Assembly (NCBI GenBank): GCA_021791415.1
Contig: JAJYWQ010000079.1
Location: 1-36,551 of the forward strand
DNA: 36,551 nt
Direction of reading: 5' to 3'
Origin: a bacterium
GTDB taxonomy: Bacteria > Chloroflexota > Dormibacteria > Aeolococcales > Bog-877
Shown: piece by piece, positions 8,728-16,920 of the stretch
Layout of the letters: each line of letters opens with the position of its first letter
Numbering within the stretch: the first letter of the stretch is position 1
Position numbers and translations under genes: made by a program
Notes under the pieces: generated by a model
Told to the model about the DNA's origin: nothing
Database searches by the model: none
What the model saw: the letters and a program-made list of their open reading frames with translations, nothing else

Positions 8728-9423
8728 ATGGCATCCCCGGACCAGGACCCCCGCCCCGCCCGGGTCCTGGTGGTGGACGACGAGGCGTCCATCCGGGACT
8801 TCATAGAGCTGGGGCTGAGCCGCGAGGGGTTCGCGGTGCGCACCGCCCCGGACGGCCGGGCCGCGCTCACCGCGGTCGACCAGTTCCAGCCCGATCTGGT
8901 GATCGTGGACGTGATGATGCCGCGGATGGACGGCCTCTCCCTGACCCGGGAGCTGGCCGGCGATCCCCGCCGCGGCCTGATCATCCTCAGCGCCCGGGAC
9001 GAGACCAAGGACCGGATAGTCGGCCTGGAGCTGGGGGCCGACGACTACCTGGTCAAGCCATTCGAGTTCGCCGAGCTGCTGGCCCGAATCCGGTCGGTCC
9101 TGCGGCGCCGTCAGCCCGACCAGGCCGAGGTGCTGCAGACCGGGGATCTGGTGCTGGACCGGAGCCGCCGGGCGGCCACCTACCGCGGGGAGCCGGTGGA
9201 GCTCTCCCCCCGGGAGTTCGACCTCCTCTATTACCTGGCCAGCCACCGCGGCCGGGTCCTGGAGCGGGATCGCCTGCTGAACGCCGTTTGGGGAGTCTCC
9301 TTCTACGGAGACGAGAACAACCTCGAGGTGTACGTGCGCTACCTGCGGCGCAAACTGGGCGATGACGACCGCCGCCTGATCCAGACGGTCCGCGGAGTCG
9401 GCTACCGGCTTGCCGCCGGCTGA
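8728..9423 (+). CDS. OmpR/PhoB-family response regulator
   Basis: A DNA-binding response regulator of 231 residues. The receiver domain has the acidic pair D17-D18, the phospho-accepting D61 in VIVDVMMP, the switch serine S88 and K110 in LVKP. The C-terminal winged helix (about 130-231) has the family pattern LSPREFDLLYYLA, NLEVYVRYLRRKL and VRGVGYRL. The gene overlaps the downstream kinase by 14 bases, so the two are co-translated partners. The ATG lies 10 bases after a TATAAT box. Its targets are unknown; the divergent hydrolase-murF-ddl operon is the nearest candidate. Confidence 0.93.
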   Translation: MASPDQDPRPARVLVVDDEASIRDFIELGLSREGFAVRTAPDGRAALTAVDQFQPDLVIVDVMMPRMDGLSLTRELAGDPRRGLIILSARDETKDRIVGLELGADDYLVKPFEFAELLARIRSVLRRRQPDQAEVLQTGDLVLDRSRRAATYRGEPVELSPREFDLLYYLASHRGRVLERDRLLNAVWGVSFYGDENNLEVYVRYLRRKLGDDDRRLIQTVRGVGYRLAAG

Positions 9424-10927
9424 GGGAGGGGCGAGCCCCCGGCTTCGGTGGCACCGGAGCCTGCGCTGGCGGCTCACCCTCACCCTCCTGGGCCTCCTGG
9501 CCGTGCTCCTGGTCCTCGCCGGGGGGGCCGAATACTCGCTTCTGCGGGGCGCGGTCATCTCCTCCCGGGGTCAGGCGATGCGGGTGGCCTTCGGGGATGC
9601 CCGCCAGCTGGTGGCCCGCCAGGACCGGCTCCGGGCGCTGGACGGCCGGCCCCCCCTCTCCCAGCGGCAGCAGGCGCGGGAGCTGGTGGGGGCCATCGCT
9701 GCGGGCCAGTTCTCTGCGGTGGCGCTCTCCCCCGGGCTGGTGGTGGTGGCCTCGGCCGCCCCGGGGGGGTCCACCCATCCCCAGCCGGTGACCGGGGTCA
9801 CCGTGCCTCTCCTGCCCCGCTCCCAGCTGGCCTCCGTGCTGCGCTCGGGAACCCGCGGGCAGCCGACGCTGCTCGGACAGGGGTCAGGCGAGCGGCTGGC
9901 GATGGCCTTCGCCGTGGACAGCCGCGCGGGCGGCAGCGTGGGCGTGGTCGAGGTGGTGCAGTCCGCGGCCGCCATCCAGCAGGAGCTCGGCAGGGCGCGG
10001 CTGGTGCTCGGGCTGGGGACGCTCGGAGTCCTGGTGCTGGCGCTCCTGATCGGGCTCTGGGTCACCTCCCGATCCCTGGGCCGGCTGGAGCGTCTCACCA
10101 ATGCGGCCCGGCGCCTCGGGGGCGGCGAGCTCTCCGCCCGCTCCGGGCTCCCGCCCGGGGGTGACGAGGTGGCGGTCCTGGCGGGGGTCTTCGACCAGAT
10201 GGCGGAGGCGGTGGAGAAGACCGTCGCCATGCGCGAGGAGGCGACCCGGCAGATGCGGAGGTTCATCGCCGACGCCTCCCACGAGCTGCGCACCCCGCTC
10301 ACCGCCATCAAGGGCTACCTGGAGGTGCTGGAGCGCGGTGCCGCGGACGACCCGCAGGTGCTGGCCCGGGCCCTCCAGGTGATGTCCCAGGAAGCCGAGC
10401 GGATGCGCCGGCTGGTGACCGACCTCCTGGCCCTCGCCCGAGCCGACTCGTCCAGGTCGCTGGAGCTGCGACCGGTGGACCTTGCGGAACTGCTCCAGGA
10501 CTTTCTCGAGGAGAGGGGAGCGGACCCGGCCACCGGCCCCGGGGGACCGCTCCTGGCCCAGGCGGACCCCGAGGCGCTGCTGACCGTGATCTCCAACCTG
10601 CAGGTCAACGCGGAGCGCCACGGCGAGGGCAGGGGGATAGCCTGGGCCCTGATCCGAGATGGCGAGATGGTGGGCTTCAGCTGCTCCGACCAGGGACCGG
10701 GAATCTCCGCAGACGACCTGCCCCACATCTTCGAGCGCTTCTACCGGGCGGGAGAGTCCCGCTCCCGGGACGCCGGCGGGAGCGGGCTGGGGCTGGCCAT
10801 CGTCAAGTCGCTGGTGGAGGCGCAGGGCGGGCAGGTGACTGCCAGCTCAGGACCCTCGGGCGGCGCCACCTTCAGGGTCCTCCTCCCAGCCGCCAGGGCG
10901 GGCGGCTGGGTGCCGCCGCCGGCCTGA
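9410..10927 (+). CDS. Membrane sensor histidine kinase (HAMP-HisKA-HATPase)
   Basis: The partner kinase of the preceding regulator, 505 residues. Membrane helices at about 22-40 and 198-218 flank an extracytoplasmic sensor of about 155 residues. HAMP (219-272) follows, then the phospho-accepting H291 in DASHELRTPLTAIKGY, an N-box (NLQVNAERH), G1 (SDQGPGIS), the F-box (IFERFYR) and G2 (GSGLGLAIVKSL). It resembles MprB-like kinases of high-GC Gram-positives. The only reasonable start is a TTG overlapping the regulator stop; no ATG or GTG is available before the first helix. The stimulus is unknown. Confidence 0.92.
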   Translation: MPPAEGGASPRLRWHRSLRWRLTLTLLGLLAVLLVLAGGAEYSLLRGAVISSRGQAMRVAFGDARQLVARQDRLRALDGRPPLSQRQQARELVGAIAAGQFSAVALSPGLVVVASAAPGGSTHPQPVTGVTVPLLPRSQLASVLRSGTRGQPTLLGQGSGERLAMAFAVDSRAGGSVGVVEVVQSAAAIQQELGRARLVLGLGTLGVLVLALLIGLWVTSRSLGRLERLTNAARRLGGGELSARSGLPPGGDEVAVLAGVFDQMAEAVEKTVAMREEATRQMRRFIADASHELRTPLTAIKGYLEVLERGAADDPQVLARALQVMSQEAERMRRLVTDLLALARADSSRSLELRPVDLAELLQDFLEERGADPATGPGGPLLAQADPEALLTVISNLQVNAERHGEGRGIAWALIRDGEMVGFSCSDQGPGISADDLPHIFERFYRAGESRSRDAGGSGLGLAIVKSLVEAQGGQVTASSGPSGGATFRVLLPAARAGGWVPPPA

Positions 10928-10938
10928 GGGGAGCGCCG

Positions 10939-11187
10939 TCAGACCGAGCGCCGCACCAAAACTCGCACCTCGCCTGAGTCCGACTGGGTCTCCTGCCCCA
11001 GCACCGTCTGCCCCTCCTCGCGCAGCGCCCGCGGCACCGAGTCCGCCGGCTCGCCAGGGTCCAGGACCAGCTCCAGCTCCTCCCCCAAACCCAGCCGCCC
11101 CAGCGCCACCTTGGCGCGCACGAAATTCAGCGGGCAGCGGACCCCGCGGAGGTCCAGCAGCTGGGGCTCACGAGCGGCGGACGGCAC
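10939..11187 (-). CDS. tusA: TusA/SirA-family sulfur carrier protein
   Basis: A small cytosolic sulfur-relay protein of 82 residues. It carries the family signature DLRGVRCPLNFVRAK with the active cysteine at position 18, followed by GEELELVLDPGEP and VPRAL. Its role is persulfide transfer, for example to tRNA thiolation or molybdenum cofactor assembly; the partner is not nearby. The GTG start removes a long arginine- and proline-rich extension that looks non-coding. TACCAT ends 6 bases upstream of this GTG, in keeping with a leaderless mRNA. It converges with the histidine kinase gene. Confidence 0.82.
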   Translation of the reverse strand: MPSAAREPQLLDLRGVRCPLNFVRAKVALGRLGLGEELELVLDPGEPADSVPRALREEGQTVLGQETQSDSGEVRVLVRRSV

Positions 11188-11199
11188 CTCCCGATGGTA
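11188..11199 (-). promoter_or_regulatory. Candidate -10 element of tusA
   Basis: TACCAT (11199-11194) ends 6 bases before the GTG start. The GGGAG in between touches the GTG and is too close to act as a normal ribosome site, which supports leaderless initiation. No -35 is evident. Confidence 0.4.
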
Positions 11200-11326
11200 C
11201 GGCCGCTGTCGAGAACTTTCGCGGCCGCCCGCCCCGAGGATGAGGGAGCGGTACGCGCAAGGTTCGCCGGGGCGCCGGTCCGGCATCGGCAGGGGACCTT
11301 CGGCGGTCCGGCACCACGCCGCCCAT

Positions 11327-12520
11327 TCACGGGACCGGGCTGTCCCACCCCGGCTGGTCCAGTCCCCCGAGCGGACCGCCGACCTGCTGCTCCAGCCAGG
11401 CCCGAGCGCCGCTGGGCTCCCCTCGAACCAGTGCCGGCCAGCGCGACAGCCAGCGCCGGGGTGGCCGGACCCAGAGCCAGCTGGGTTCCAGGCTGGCACC
11501 CCGCACCACCTTGGCCTGCCAGCTGGCCAGGCCCAGGTGCAGCATTCGGGCCCCGGTGCGGATGGCGTGCTCCAGGGGCAGGTAGAAGGCGAGGTTGAAG
11601 TACGCGGCGGTGCCGGCCACCTCCGGGTAATCGAAGCCCGCCGCCCGGCCGTAGAGGACGTCCTCCCACCGGTAGAAGAGGGTGAAACCGACGGGCCGCC
11701 CCTGCCGGTGGCAGATCAGCACCCAGCTGCAGGAGTCCAGTTGCCGGGCCTGGCGCCCGAACTCCTCCTCCAGCTCCGCCACCGAGTGCTCGTGCCCGTA
11801 TCTCGCCTGCAGGGGGGCGGCCAGCCGCGCCAGGACGCCGCAGCAGTCCGAGAGCCGGGACTCGGTGACCTGCAGGCCGCTGGCCGCGAACCGGGCCCTC
11901 TCCCGCCGCACCGCGTGCCGCCGGGAGGAGCCGAGGGATGCCAGGTAGGCCGCGAAGTCAGGGAAACCGGCGTCCAGGGAGGCGCTTCCGGAGCCCAGCA
12001 GGAGGTGGGTCGCCGGGCCCAGGGCCGCTGCGAGCTGGGCTGCCGCCTTGGAGCTCATCCACATCGCGGCCCAGCTCGCGCAGCCGTCCCGGCGGGCCAG
12101 CTGGGCCGCCGCCATGAGCAGCGGACGCAGCGCCCTGGGCGCGGCGCCCCCCTCCCCGGGCCGCACGAGCCACTCGTTCACGTAGCCCGAACGGGTCCCG
12201 ATCAACAGGGTGGGCCGCCACTCGGCGGGCCGGCAGCGCTCGCCGAGCACCCAGCCTCCGCCCATCGCCGCGGGATCGTAGGTGTCCATGGCCGGCACGG
12301 GATGGCCGTCCCACAGGTAGCAGGGCAGGACCCCCACCAGCCGGGACTCCCCCTCGACCGCCAGGAGGTACCGGGCATCCAGGCTGGGGTCGGCCTCGAC
12401 GGCGAGGAGGTAGGGCCGGCTGACCATGAGGCTGCGCCCAGCAGAGAGCTCCTCGAACGAGGCCCGGTCCACCGTCTCGAGTCGATCGACCAGCTCCACC
12501 CGCAGCCGGGATGGCGGCAT
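11327..12520 (-). CDS. GNAT/FemAB-like acyltransferase-fold protein
   Basis: A 397-residue protein with the look of the large GNAT-fold proteins often labelled BioF2-like or peptidoglycan biosynthesis/recognition (DUF482). Relevant stretches are VGVLPCYLW early on, SSRRHAVRRERARF in the middle, VGFTLFYRWEDVLYGRAAGFDY, and the C-terminal LGLASWQAKVVRGASLEPSW, which resembles the DUF482 box ending in a basic RG motif. It may transfer an amino acid or acyl group, perhaps to a lipid or wall precursor, but the substrate is unknown. ATG follows the ABC permease stop by 5 bases (TGAGAGAGATG), so it is the last gene of the exporter operon. Confidence 0.65.
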   Translation of the reverse strand: MPPSRLRVELVDRLETVDRASFEELSAGRSLMVSRPYLLAVEADPSLDARYLLAVEGESRLVGVLPCYLWDGHPVPAMDTYDPAAMGGGWVLGERCRPAEWRPTLLIGTRSGYVNEWLVRPGEGGAAPRALRPLLMAAAQLARRDGCASWAAMWMSSKAAAQLAAALGPATHLLLGSGSASLDAGFPDFAAYLASLGSSRRHAVRRERARFAASGLQVTESRLSDCCGVLARLAAPLQARYGHEHSVAELEEEFGRQARQLDSCSWVLICHRQGRPVGFTLFYRWEDVLYGRAAGFDYPEVAGTAAYFNLAFYLPLEHAIRTGARMLHLGLASWQAKVVRGASLEPSWLWVRPPRRWLSRWPALVRGEPSGARAWLEQQVGGPLGGLDQPGWDSPVP

Positions 12521-12525
12521 CTCTC

Positions 12526-13353
12526 TCAGAGCCGGTCGAAGGCGCCCGAGCGCCGGCCGGAGCGCTCGAAGTAGCGGAAGAGGAGGTAGGCGGCGGTGCC
12601 CCAGCAGACCCCGACCAGCCCCTCCAGGAGGATGTCCAGCATTGGCGCCGACCCTCCCCGGCCAGCGGCCAGTAGCCTCCCCGCCGCTATCCCGTGGGTC
12701 AGGGGCAGGACTTGGGCCAGGGCCCTCAGGGGAAGCGGCAGCTGGTGCAGCGGCACCTCCACCCCGCAGACCAGAAGGACCGCGAAGTAGGCGATGTTGG
12801 CGATGAGGAAGACGTCGCGGACCCGGAGCCCGACGGAGCCCAGCGCCATCCCGAAGCCGGTGCAGGAGGCGGAGGTCACCAGCACCGCCAGCAGCAGCTG
12901 GGGCAGCTCCTGGGGGGCGGGCCGGAAGCCCAGGATCAGAGCCGAGACCAGAAAGCCGAAGCAGCAGGTCTGGAAGCCGGAGATGAGGACCGGGAGCCCC
13001 CGGCCCAGGAACACCGCCAGGCGGTCGCTGGGGGTGGCCAGGATCGGACTCAGCGTCTGGAAGAAGCGCTCGTTGGAGATGGCCATGGTCATCCCGTAGA
13101 TGCCGGACATGCTGCAGATCTGGATGCAGTTGCCGACCACGAAGAAGGCGGTCGAGCCCACCCCCGCCGCCCTCCCCAGGTACACGAAGAAGAGGATCTG
13201 GAAGGTGGGCGCCGCCAGCATCGTCGGGATGTACTGCCAGGGGGTGATCCAGTAGAACAGCGCCCGGTAGGAGATGAGCCCCCCGATCAGGAAGACCCGC
13301 CAGAAGTGCCGCCCCGGTTGGAGAGGCGACGCGACCTCCCCGGCGGCGCTCAC
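12526..13353 (-). CDS. ABC-2 type transporter permease (second)
   Basis: A 275-residue integral membrane protein with about six hydrophobic segments, resembling ABC-2 exporter permeases of the DrrB/NodJ kind. Typical is the central AISNERFFQTLSPILATPSDR, which fits the coupling-helix region, and the later LTHGIAAGRLL. The GTG start overlaps the stop of the first permease (GTGA); upstream in-frame sequence is proline- and glycine-rich and antisense-like. It should pair with the first permease as a heterodimer driven by the ATPase two genes upstream. Confidence 0.85.
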   Translation of the reverse strand: MSAAGEVASPLQPGRHFWRVFLIGGLISYRALFYWITPWQYIPTMLAAPTFQILFFVYLGRAAGVGSTAFFVVGNCIQICSMSGIYGMTMAISNERFFQTLSPILATPSDRLAVFLGRGLPVLISGFQTCCFGFLVSALILGFRPAPQELPQLLLAVLVTSASCTGFGMALGSVGLRVRDVFLIANIAYFAVLLVCGVEVPLHQLPLPLRALAQVLPLTHGIAAGRLLAAGRGGSAPMLDILLEGLVGVCWGTAAYLLFRYFERSGRRSGAFDRL

Positions 13354-14147
13354 TGGAAGTTGAGGGTGGCGGCCTTGCGGGCGCGGCGCTCCACAACCCC
13401 CACCAGCCACACCCCCAAGCCCAGGTAGAAGACGGAGGCCAGGAGGCACCAGCCGATCGCCGGCAGGGGCTGCCCCCCGAAGGCCGCGCTGCGCAGCGCC
13501 TCCACCCCCCAGGTGGGTGCCAGGGCGTACGCCAGCGGGTGGCTCCACCCCGGCAGCAGGGACAGCGGCACCAGGAGCCCGGTCACCAGCCAGACCGGGT
13601 ACTCGATCATGTTGGAGATGGCGTTGGCGTTGCGGTAGAGGACGAAGCTGGAGGCCATCACCATCCCCAGCAGCCCGAGGCTCACCACGGTCAGCACCGC
13701 CCCCAGGCTGAAGAGATAGGGGTCGGCCATCTGGACGTGGGCGCGGAAGACCAGGGCCGCCCAGAGAAGGGTGGCGGCCATTGAGTAGAGGCCCACGGTG
13801 GCCGTCCCCAGGGTGATCCCCATCAGCACCAGCACGAAGGGAGCGGGCACCATGACGAGAGGCTCCAGCGTCCCCTGGTGGCGCTGCCAGGAGAGGGCCC
13901 CCCCGCAGCCGAACACCACAGTCGACCAGATGCCCATTATTCCGGCCCCCAGCGCGTAGTAGAGGATGGGCAGCCCGTGGTTGCCCGCCTGCTGGTCGGC
14001 CATGGCGATGGAGGCGAAGATCAGCGGCTGGACCACCGCGGTCATGAGCATGAACCCGGACTGGGCCTGCATCTTGAGCTGGTAGAACCAGCCCCAGGCG
14101 ACCACCCGGGGCCAGCTCAGAGCCTCCCTCAGGCCGGGGCCGCTCAC
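13350..14147 (-). CDS. ABC-2 type transporter permease (first)
   Basis: A 265-residue integral membrane protein with about six hydrophobic segments. The stretch SWQRHQGTLEPLVMVPAP matches the conserved cytosolic loop of ABC-2 permeases, and PLSLLPGWSHPLAYALAPTW matches the family's C-terminal signature. The GTG start overlaps the ATPase stop (GTGA) and its stop overlaps the second permease. The cargo is unknown; drug, lipid or polymer export are the usual roles. Confidence 0.87.
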   Translation of the reverse strand: MSGPGLREALSWPRVVAWGWFYQLKMQAQSGFMLMTAVVQPLIFASIAMADQQAGNHGLPILYYALGAGIMGIWSTVVFGCGGALSWQRHQGTLEPLVMVPAPFVLVLMGITLGTATVGLYSMAATLLWAALVFRAHVQMADPYLFSLGAVLTVVSLGLLGMVMASSFVLYRNANAISNMIEYPVWLVTGLLVPLSLLPGWSHPLAYALAPTWGVEALRSAAFGGQPLPAIGWCLLASVFYLGLGVWLVGVVERRARKAATLNFQ

Positions 14148-15139
14148 GCCGAGGTCACCAGGGCGACGTAGGCGTCCTCCAGGGTGGGCTCCCGGGTCCC
14201 GATCCGCTCGACCCGGACCTCGGTCAGCAGCTCCATCAGGCTGGAGGTGAGCTGCCGGCCCTCCCGTGCCTGCACCGACACCACCTGCGCCTGCTCCTTG
14301 GTCTCCACGGTCACCGACTCCACGCCCTCCATCTCCCGCATCCGGGCCAGGGCGGCGTCTGGGACCCCGTAGGCCTCGATCTCCACGACCGTGCGGTTCG
14401 CCACCAGTCGCTTCAGGTCCCGGGGGCTTCCACTGGCCACGATCTGTCCCTTGGCGATCACGGCGATCCGCTGGCAGAGGCTGTCGGCCTCGAACATGTA
14501 GTGGGTGGTGAGCAGCATGGTCTTGCCCAGGTCGTGCAGGTTGGAGATCATCTGGCGCACCTCGCGGGCTCCCAGGGGGTCCACCCCGATGGTGGGCTCG
14601 TCGAAGAAGAGCACCTCGGGATCGTGGAGCAGCCCCCGCGCCAGATGGAGTCGCTGCCGCATCCCCCGCGAATACCCCTCCACGCGCTCGCGCTCCCGGC
14701 CGGAGAGCCCCACGGTCTCCAGCACCTCGCCGATCCGGGCCCGGATGCGACGGGGCTCCAGGGCGTACAGCTCGGCGAAGTAGCGCAGGTTGTCGTAGGC
14801 GCTGAGGCGGTCGTAGAGGCCCCGGTCCCCGCCGAAGACATAGCCGATCCGGCGCCGGACCTCCCGGGCGTCCTTGACCACGTCCAGGCCCAGCACGCTG
14901 ACCCGCCCCGAAGTGGGCAGGAGCAGGGTGCAGAGAACCCGGATGGTGGTGGTCTTCCCGGCTCCGTTGGGGCCCAAGAGGCCAAAGAGCTCACCAGGGG
15001 CGATCGAAAGGTCGATCCCTCGTACCGCCTCCACCTCCAGCCGCCGGCGGCGCACCGCGCCCACCGTGGTGCGGTAGGTGCGGCGAAGGCCAGAGACCTC
15101 CACCGCCGGGGCGCCGGGGGGCAGGGCGGTTGGAGACAA
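14144..15139 (-). CDS. ABC exporter ATP-binding protein (DrrA-like)
   Basis: The 331-residue ATPase of an ABC-2 exporter. Walker A is GPNGAGKTT (56-64), the signature is the variant YSRGMRQRL, Walker B is VLFFDEPTIGVDP, and the switch histidine is in LTTHYMFEAD. A C-terminal extension of about 80 residues (EIEAYGVP onward) is common in DrrA and NodI relatives. The predicted start is TTG, 8 bases after a TATACT box; a GTG 12 codons later is possible but also lacks a ribosome site. It leads the operon ATPase, permease, permease, GNAT-like protein. Confidence 0.9.
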   Translation of the reverse strand: MSPTALPPGAPAVEVSGLRRTYRTTVGAVRRRRLEVEAVRGIDLSIAPGELFGLLGPNGAGKTTTIRVLCTLLLPTSGRVSVLGLDVVKDAREVRRRIGYVFGGDRGLYDRLSAYDNLRYFAELYALEPRRIRARIGEVLETVGLSGRERERVEGYSRGMRQRLHLARGLLHDPEVLFFDEPTIGVDPLGAREVRQMISNLHDLGKTMLLTTHYMFEADSLCQRIAVIAKGQIVASGSPRDLKRLVANRTVVEIEAYGVPDAALARMREMEGVESVTVETKEQAQVVSVQAREGRQLTSSLMELLTEVRVERIGTREPTLEDAYVALVTSA

Positions 15140-15153
15140 GGTGCCCGAGTATA
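15140..15153 (-). promoter_or_regulatory. Candidate -10 element of the ABC exporter operon
   Basis: TATACT (15153-15148) ends 8 bases before the TTG start of the ATPase gene. No Shine-Dalgarno sequence is seen. If correct, the mRNA begins at or next to a TTG start codon, which would be unusual. Confidence 0.5.
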
Positions 15154-15190
15154 GCGAATGGATGTGCGCCCCGGGGCACCGGGAACGAGG

Positions 15191-15652
15191 TCAGACGCGG
15201 GCTGTGAGCTGGACCTCCAGGCAGGCCTCGAGCGGAAGCTCCGCCACTCCCACCGCCACCCGGGCGTGATCGCCAGCGGGCCCGAGGACATCGGAGAGCA
15301 GCCTGGAGGCGCCGTCCGCCACCTCCGGCTGGCGGGCGAAGTCCGGGGCACAGCGCACGAAGACCGTCAGCAGCAGGAGCTGGCGCACCCGGTCCAGCCC
15401 CACCGCCGCCTCCAGCGCGGCCAACAACCCCAGCGCTCCTTCGCGGGCCGCCGCCACTCCCTGGTCCACGGTGGTCGACTCCCCGAGCCGGCCGGTGATC
15501 ACCCGCCCCTCCCGTCGGGGCAGCACCCCGGAGGTCACCAGCAGCCCATCGGAGAGCACGTAGGGGCGGTAGCTGGCCACCGGCTGAGGAGCCTCGGGGA
15601 GCAGGAGCCCCAGGGCGGAGAGCCGCCGACGCGGCGTTTCCAGTTCGGGCAT
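15191..15652 (-). CDS. ridA: RidA/YjgF-family protein
   Basis: A 153-residue RidA-fold protein, a family that hydrolyses reactive imines and enamines made by PLP enzymes. The C-terminal GDHARVAVGVAELPLEACLEVQL keeps the family arginine and the glutamate of the active site, while TSGVLPRREGRVITGRLGE corresponds to the early conserved loop. It is longer than E. coli RidA (128 residues), as in a known subgroup with a longer N-terminus. The ATG shares one base with the stop of the propeller gene (TGATG), so it is translationally coupled and closes the rplI-dnaB-purA operon. Confidence 0.85.
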   Translation of the reverse strand: MPELETPRRRLSALGLLLPEAPQPVASYRPYVLSDGLLVTSGVLPRREGRVITGRLGESTTVDQGVAAAREGALGLLAALEAAVGLDRVRQLLLLTVFVRCAPDFARQPEVADGASRLLSDVLGPAGDHARVAVGVAELPLEACLEVQLTARV

Positions 15653-16920
15653 CAGGGCGGGGCCTCCGCATCCAGGCGCTCTCGGCGGCGCCTCAGGGCC
15701 ATAACTGTAGCCACCACCAGCACCAGCACCACGGCCGCCGCCGCCGGGGGCGCCCAGGCCGGGACCTGCAGTGAGGATCCCCGGCTCTGCGGGCGCGGCG
15801 CCGGGGTGGGGGTGGCCGCCGGGGTGGGCGGCGGGCTGATGGGGATGGGGCTGGTGGCGGAGGAGGGCTGGAGGGGCACCGGGCCCGGTGCGGAGGTGTC
15901 CACCAGCTTCGCGGCCGCCCCGGACTGGGCGACCGGCCGCCAGACGGCGGCCAGCACGGTCACCGGGTTGGTGGGCTCGGCCAGGAGGCCGGTGACGTCC
16001 GTGGCGGGCAGGCCCAGCTGGTACGGCGCCCAGGTGGAGCCGCCGTCCAGGCTGCGCTGCATCCCCCCCCCGCTGCTCCCTCCGTTGTCCCCTCCCACGT
16101 ACACCACGCTGGGGTTCAGGGGGTCGAAGGCGATGGCGTTGACCGTCCAGAGGGCCCCGTCCGCCAGGTTCACCTGCTGCCAGTTGGCCCCCCCGTCGGT
16201 GGTGGAGAAGAGCCCCTTCAGGGTGCCCACCAGGACGGGGGCAGCCGAGGCGCCCCGGGCCAGCGGCCCGACCCCGATGGCGAACACCGGCGCCCCCTGG
16301 GGGTCGGCTCCGGTGACCGCCTGCCAGGCCCTGGAGGTCGCCGCCGCTCCGTTCACGTAGAGGTTGGTGGAGGAGATCTGGCTGTCGGACCCGGCCATCA
16401 CCGAGAGCGGGCTGGCCGAGGTGATCGCCACCGAGCTGACGCTGACCCCCTGGAGCCCGGCCGGCTGCCACCCCAGGCCCGTCCCGCTCACGTACACCCC
16501 GGAGTTGGTGCCCACCACCACGGCGGTGGGCGACGTGGCGATGGCCCGGACGTCCAGGCTGCCCAGCCCGAGGTTGTCCTGGACCCACCCGGAGCCGGCG
16601 TTCCTATAGATCCCCTGGGTCTCGGTGGCGGCGAAGGCCTGCCCCTGGGCGTAGGCCACCTGCCAGGTCCAGCCCCGGACCGGAGTCGCGGTCCAACTCT
16701 GCCCCCCGTCCTGGCTGCTGTAGACCCCGCGGCTGGTGGCGGCCAGAAGCTGCTGGGGGTCGGCGGGGTCGGCCGCGAGCCCCCAGACCTGGGCCGGCCC
16801 CTTGCCAGTGAGCTGGAGACCGGGCAGAGGGGTCCAGGCCGGGGACTGGGCCAAAGCCGGGGTGGCGAGGCCAAGGCCGGCGGCCGCCGCCAGCGCCACC
16901 GCCATGAGGCACCGCCTCAC
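15652..16920 (-). CDS. Secreted Asp-box beta-propeller with C-terminal membrane anchor
   Basis: A 422-residue surface protein. It starts with a signal peptide (cleavage likely after PALAQ, near residue 25). A repeat domain follows, with three Asp-box motifs: SSQDGGQSW (68-76), STTDGGANW (239-247) and RSLDGGSTW (289-297), as in sialidase- and YCF48-type propellers. Next come a proline/serine/threonine linker (about 343-385), a membrane helix (about 387-409) and an arginine-rich tail. The propeller should face outward and be tethered to the membrane. Sialidase catalytic residues cannot be assigned, so a binding or scaffold role is as likely. GTG overlaps the purA stop (GTGA); longer upstream frames lie inside purA and are rejected. 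Confidence 0.8.
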   Translation of the reverse strand: MRRCLMAVALAAAAGLGLATPALAQSPAWTPLPGLQLTGKGPAQVWGLAADPADPQQLLAATSRGVYSSQDGGQSWTATPVRGWTWQVAYAQGQAFAATETQGIYRNAGSGWVQDNLGLGSLDVRAIATSPTAVVVGTNSGVYVSGTGLGWQPAGLQGVSVSSVAITSASPLSVMAGSDSQISSTNLYVNGAAATSRAWQAVTGADPQGAPVFAIGVGPLARGASAAPVLVGTLKGLFSTTDGGANWQQVNLADGALWTVNAIAFDPLNPSVVYVGGDNGGSSGGGMQRSLDGGSTWAPYQLGLPATDVTGLLAEPTNPVTVLAAVWRPVAQSGAAAKLVDTSAPGPVPLQPSSATSPIPISPPPTPAATPTPAPRPQSRGSSLQVPAWAPPAAAAVVLVLVVATVMALRRRRERLDAEAPP

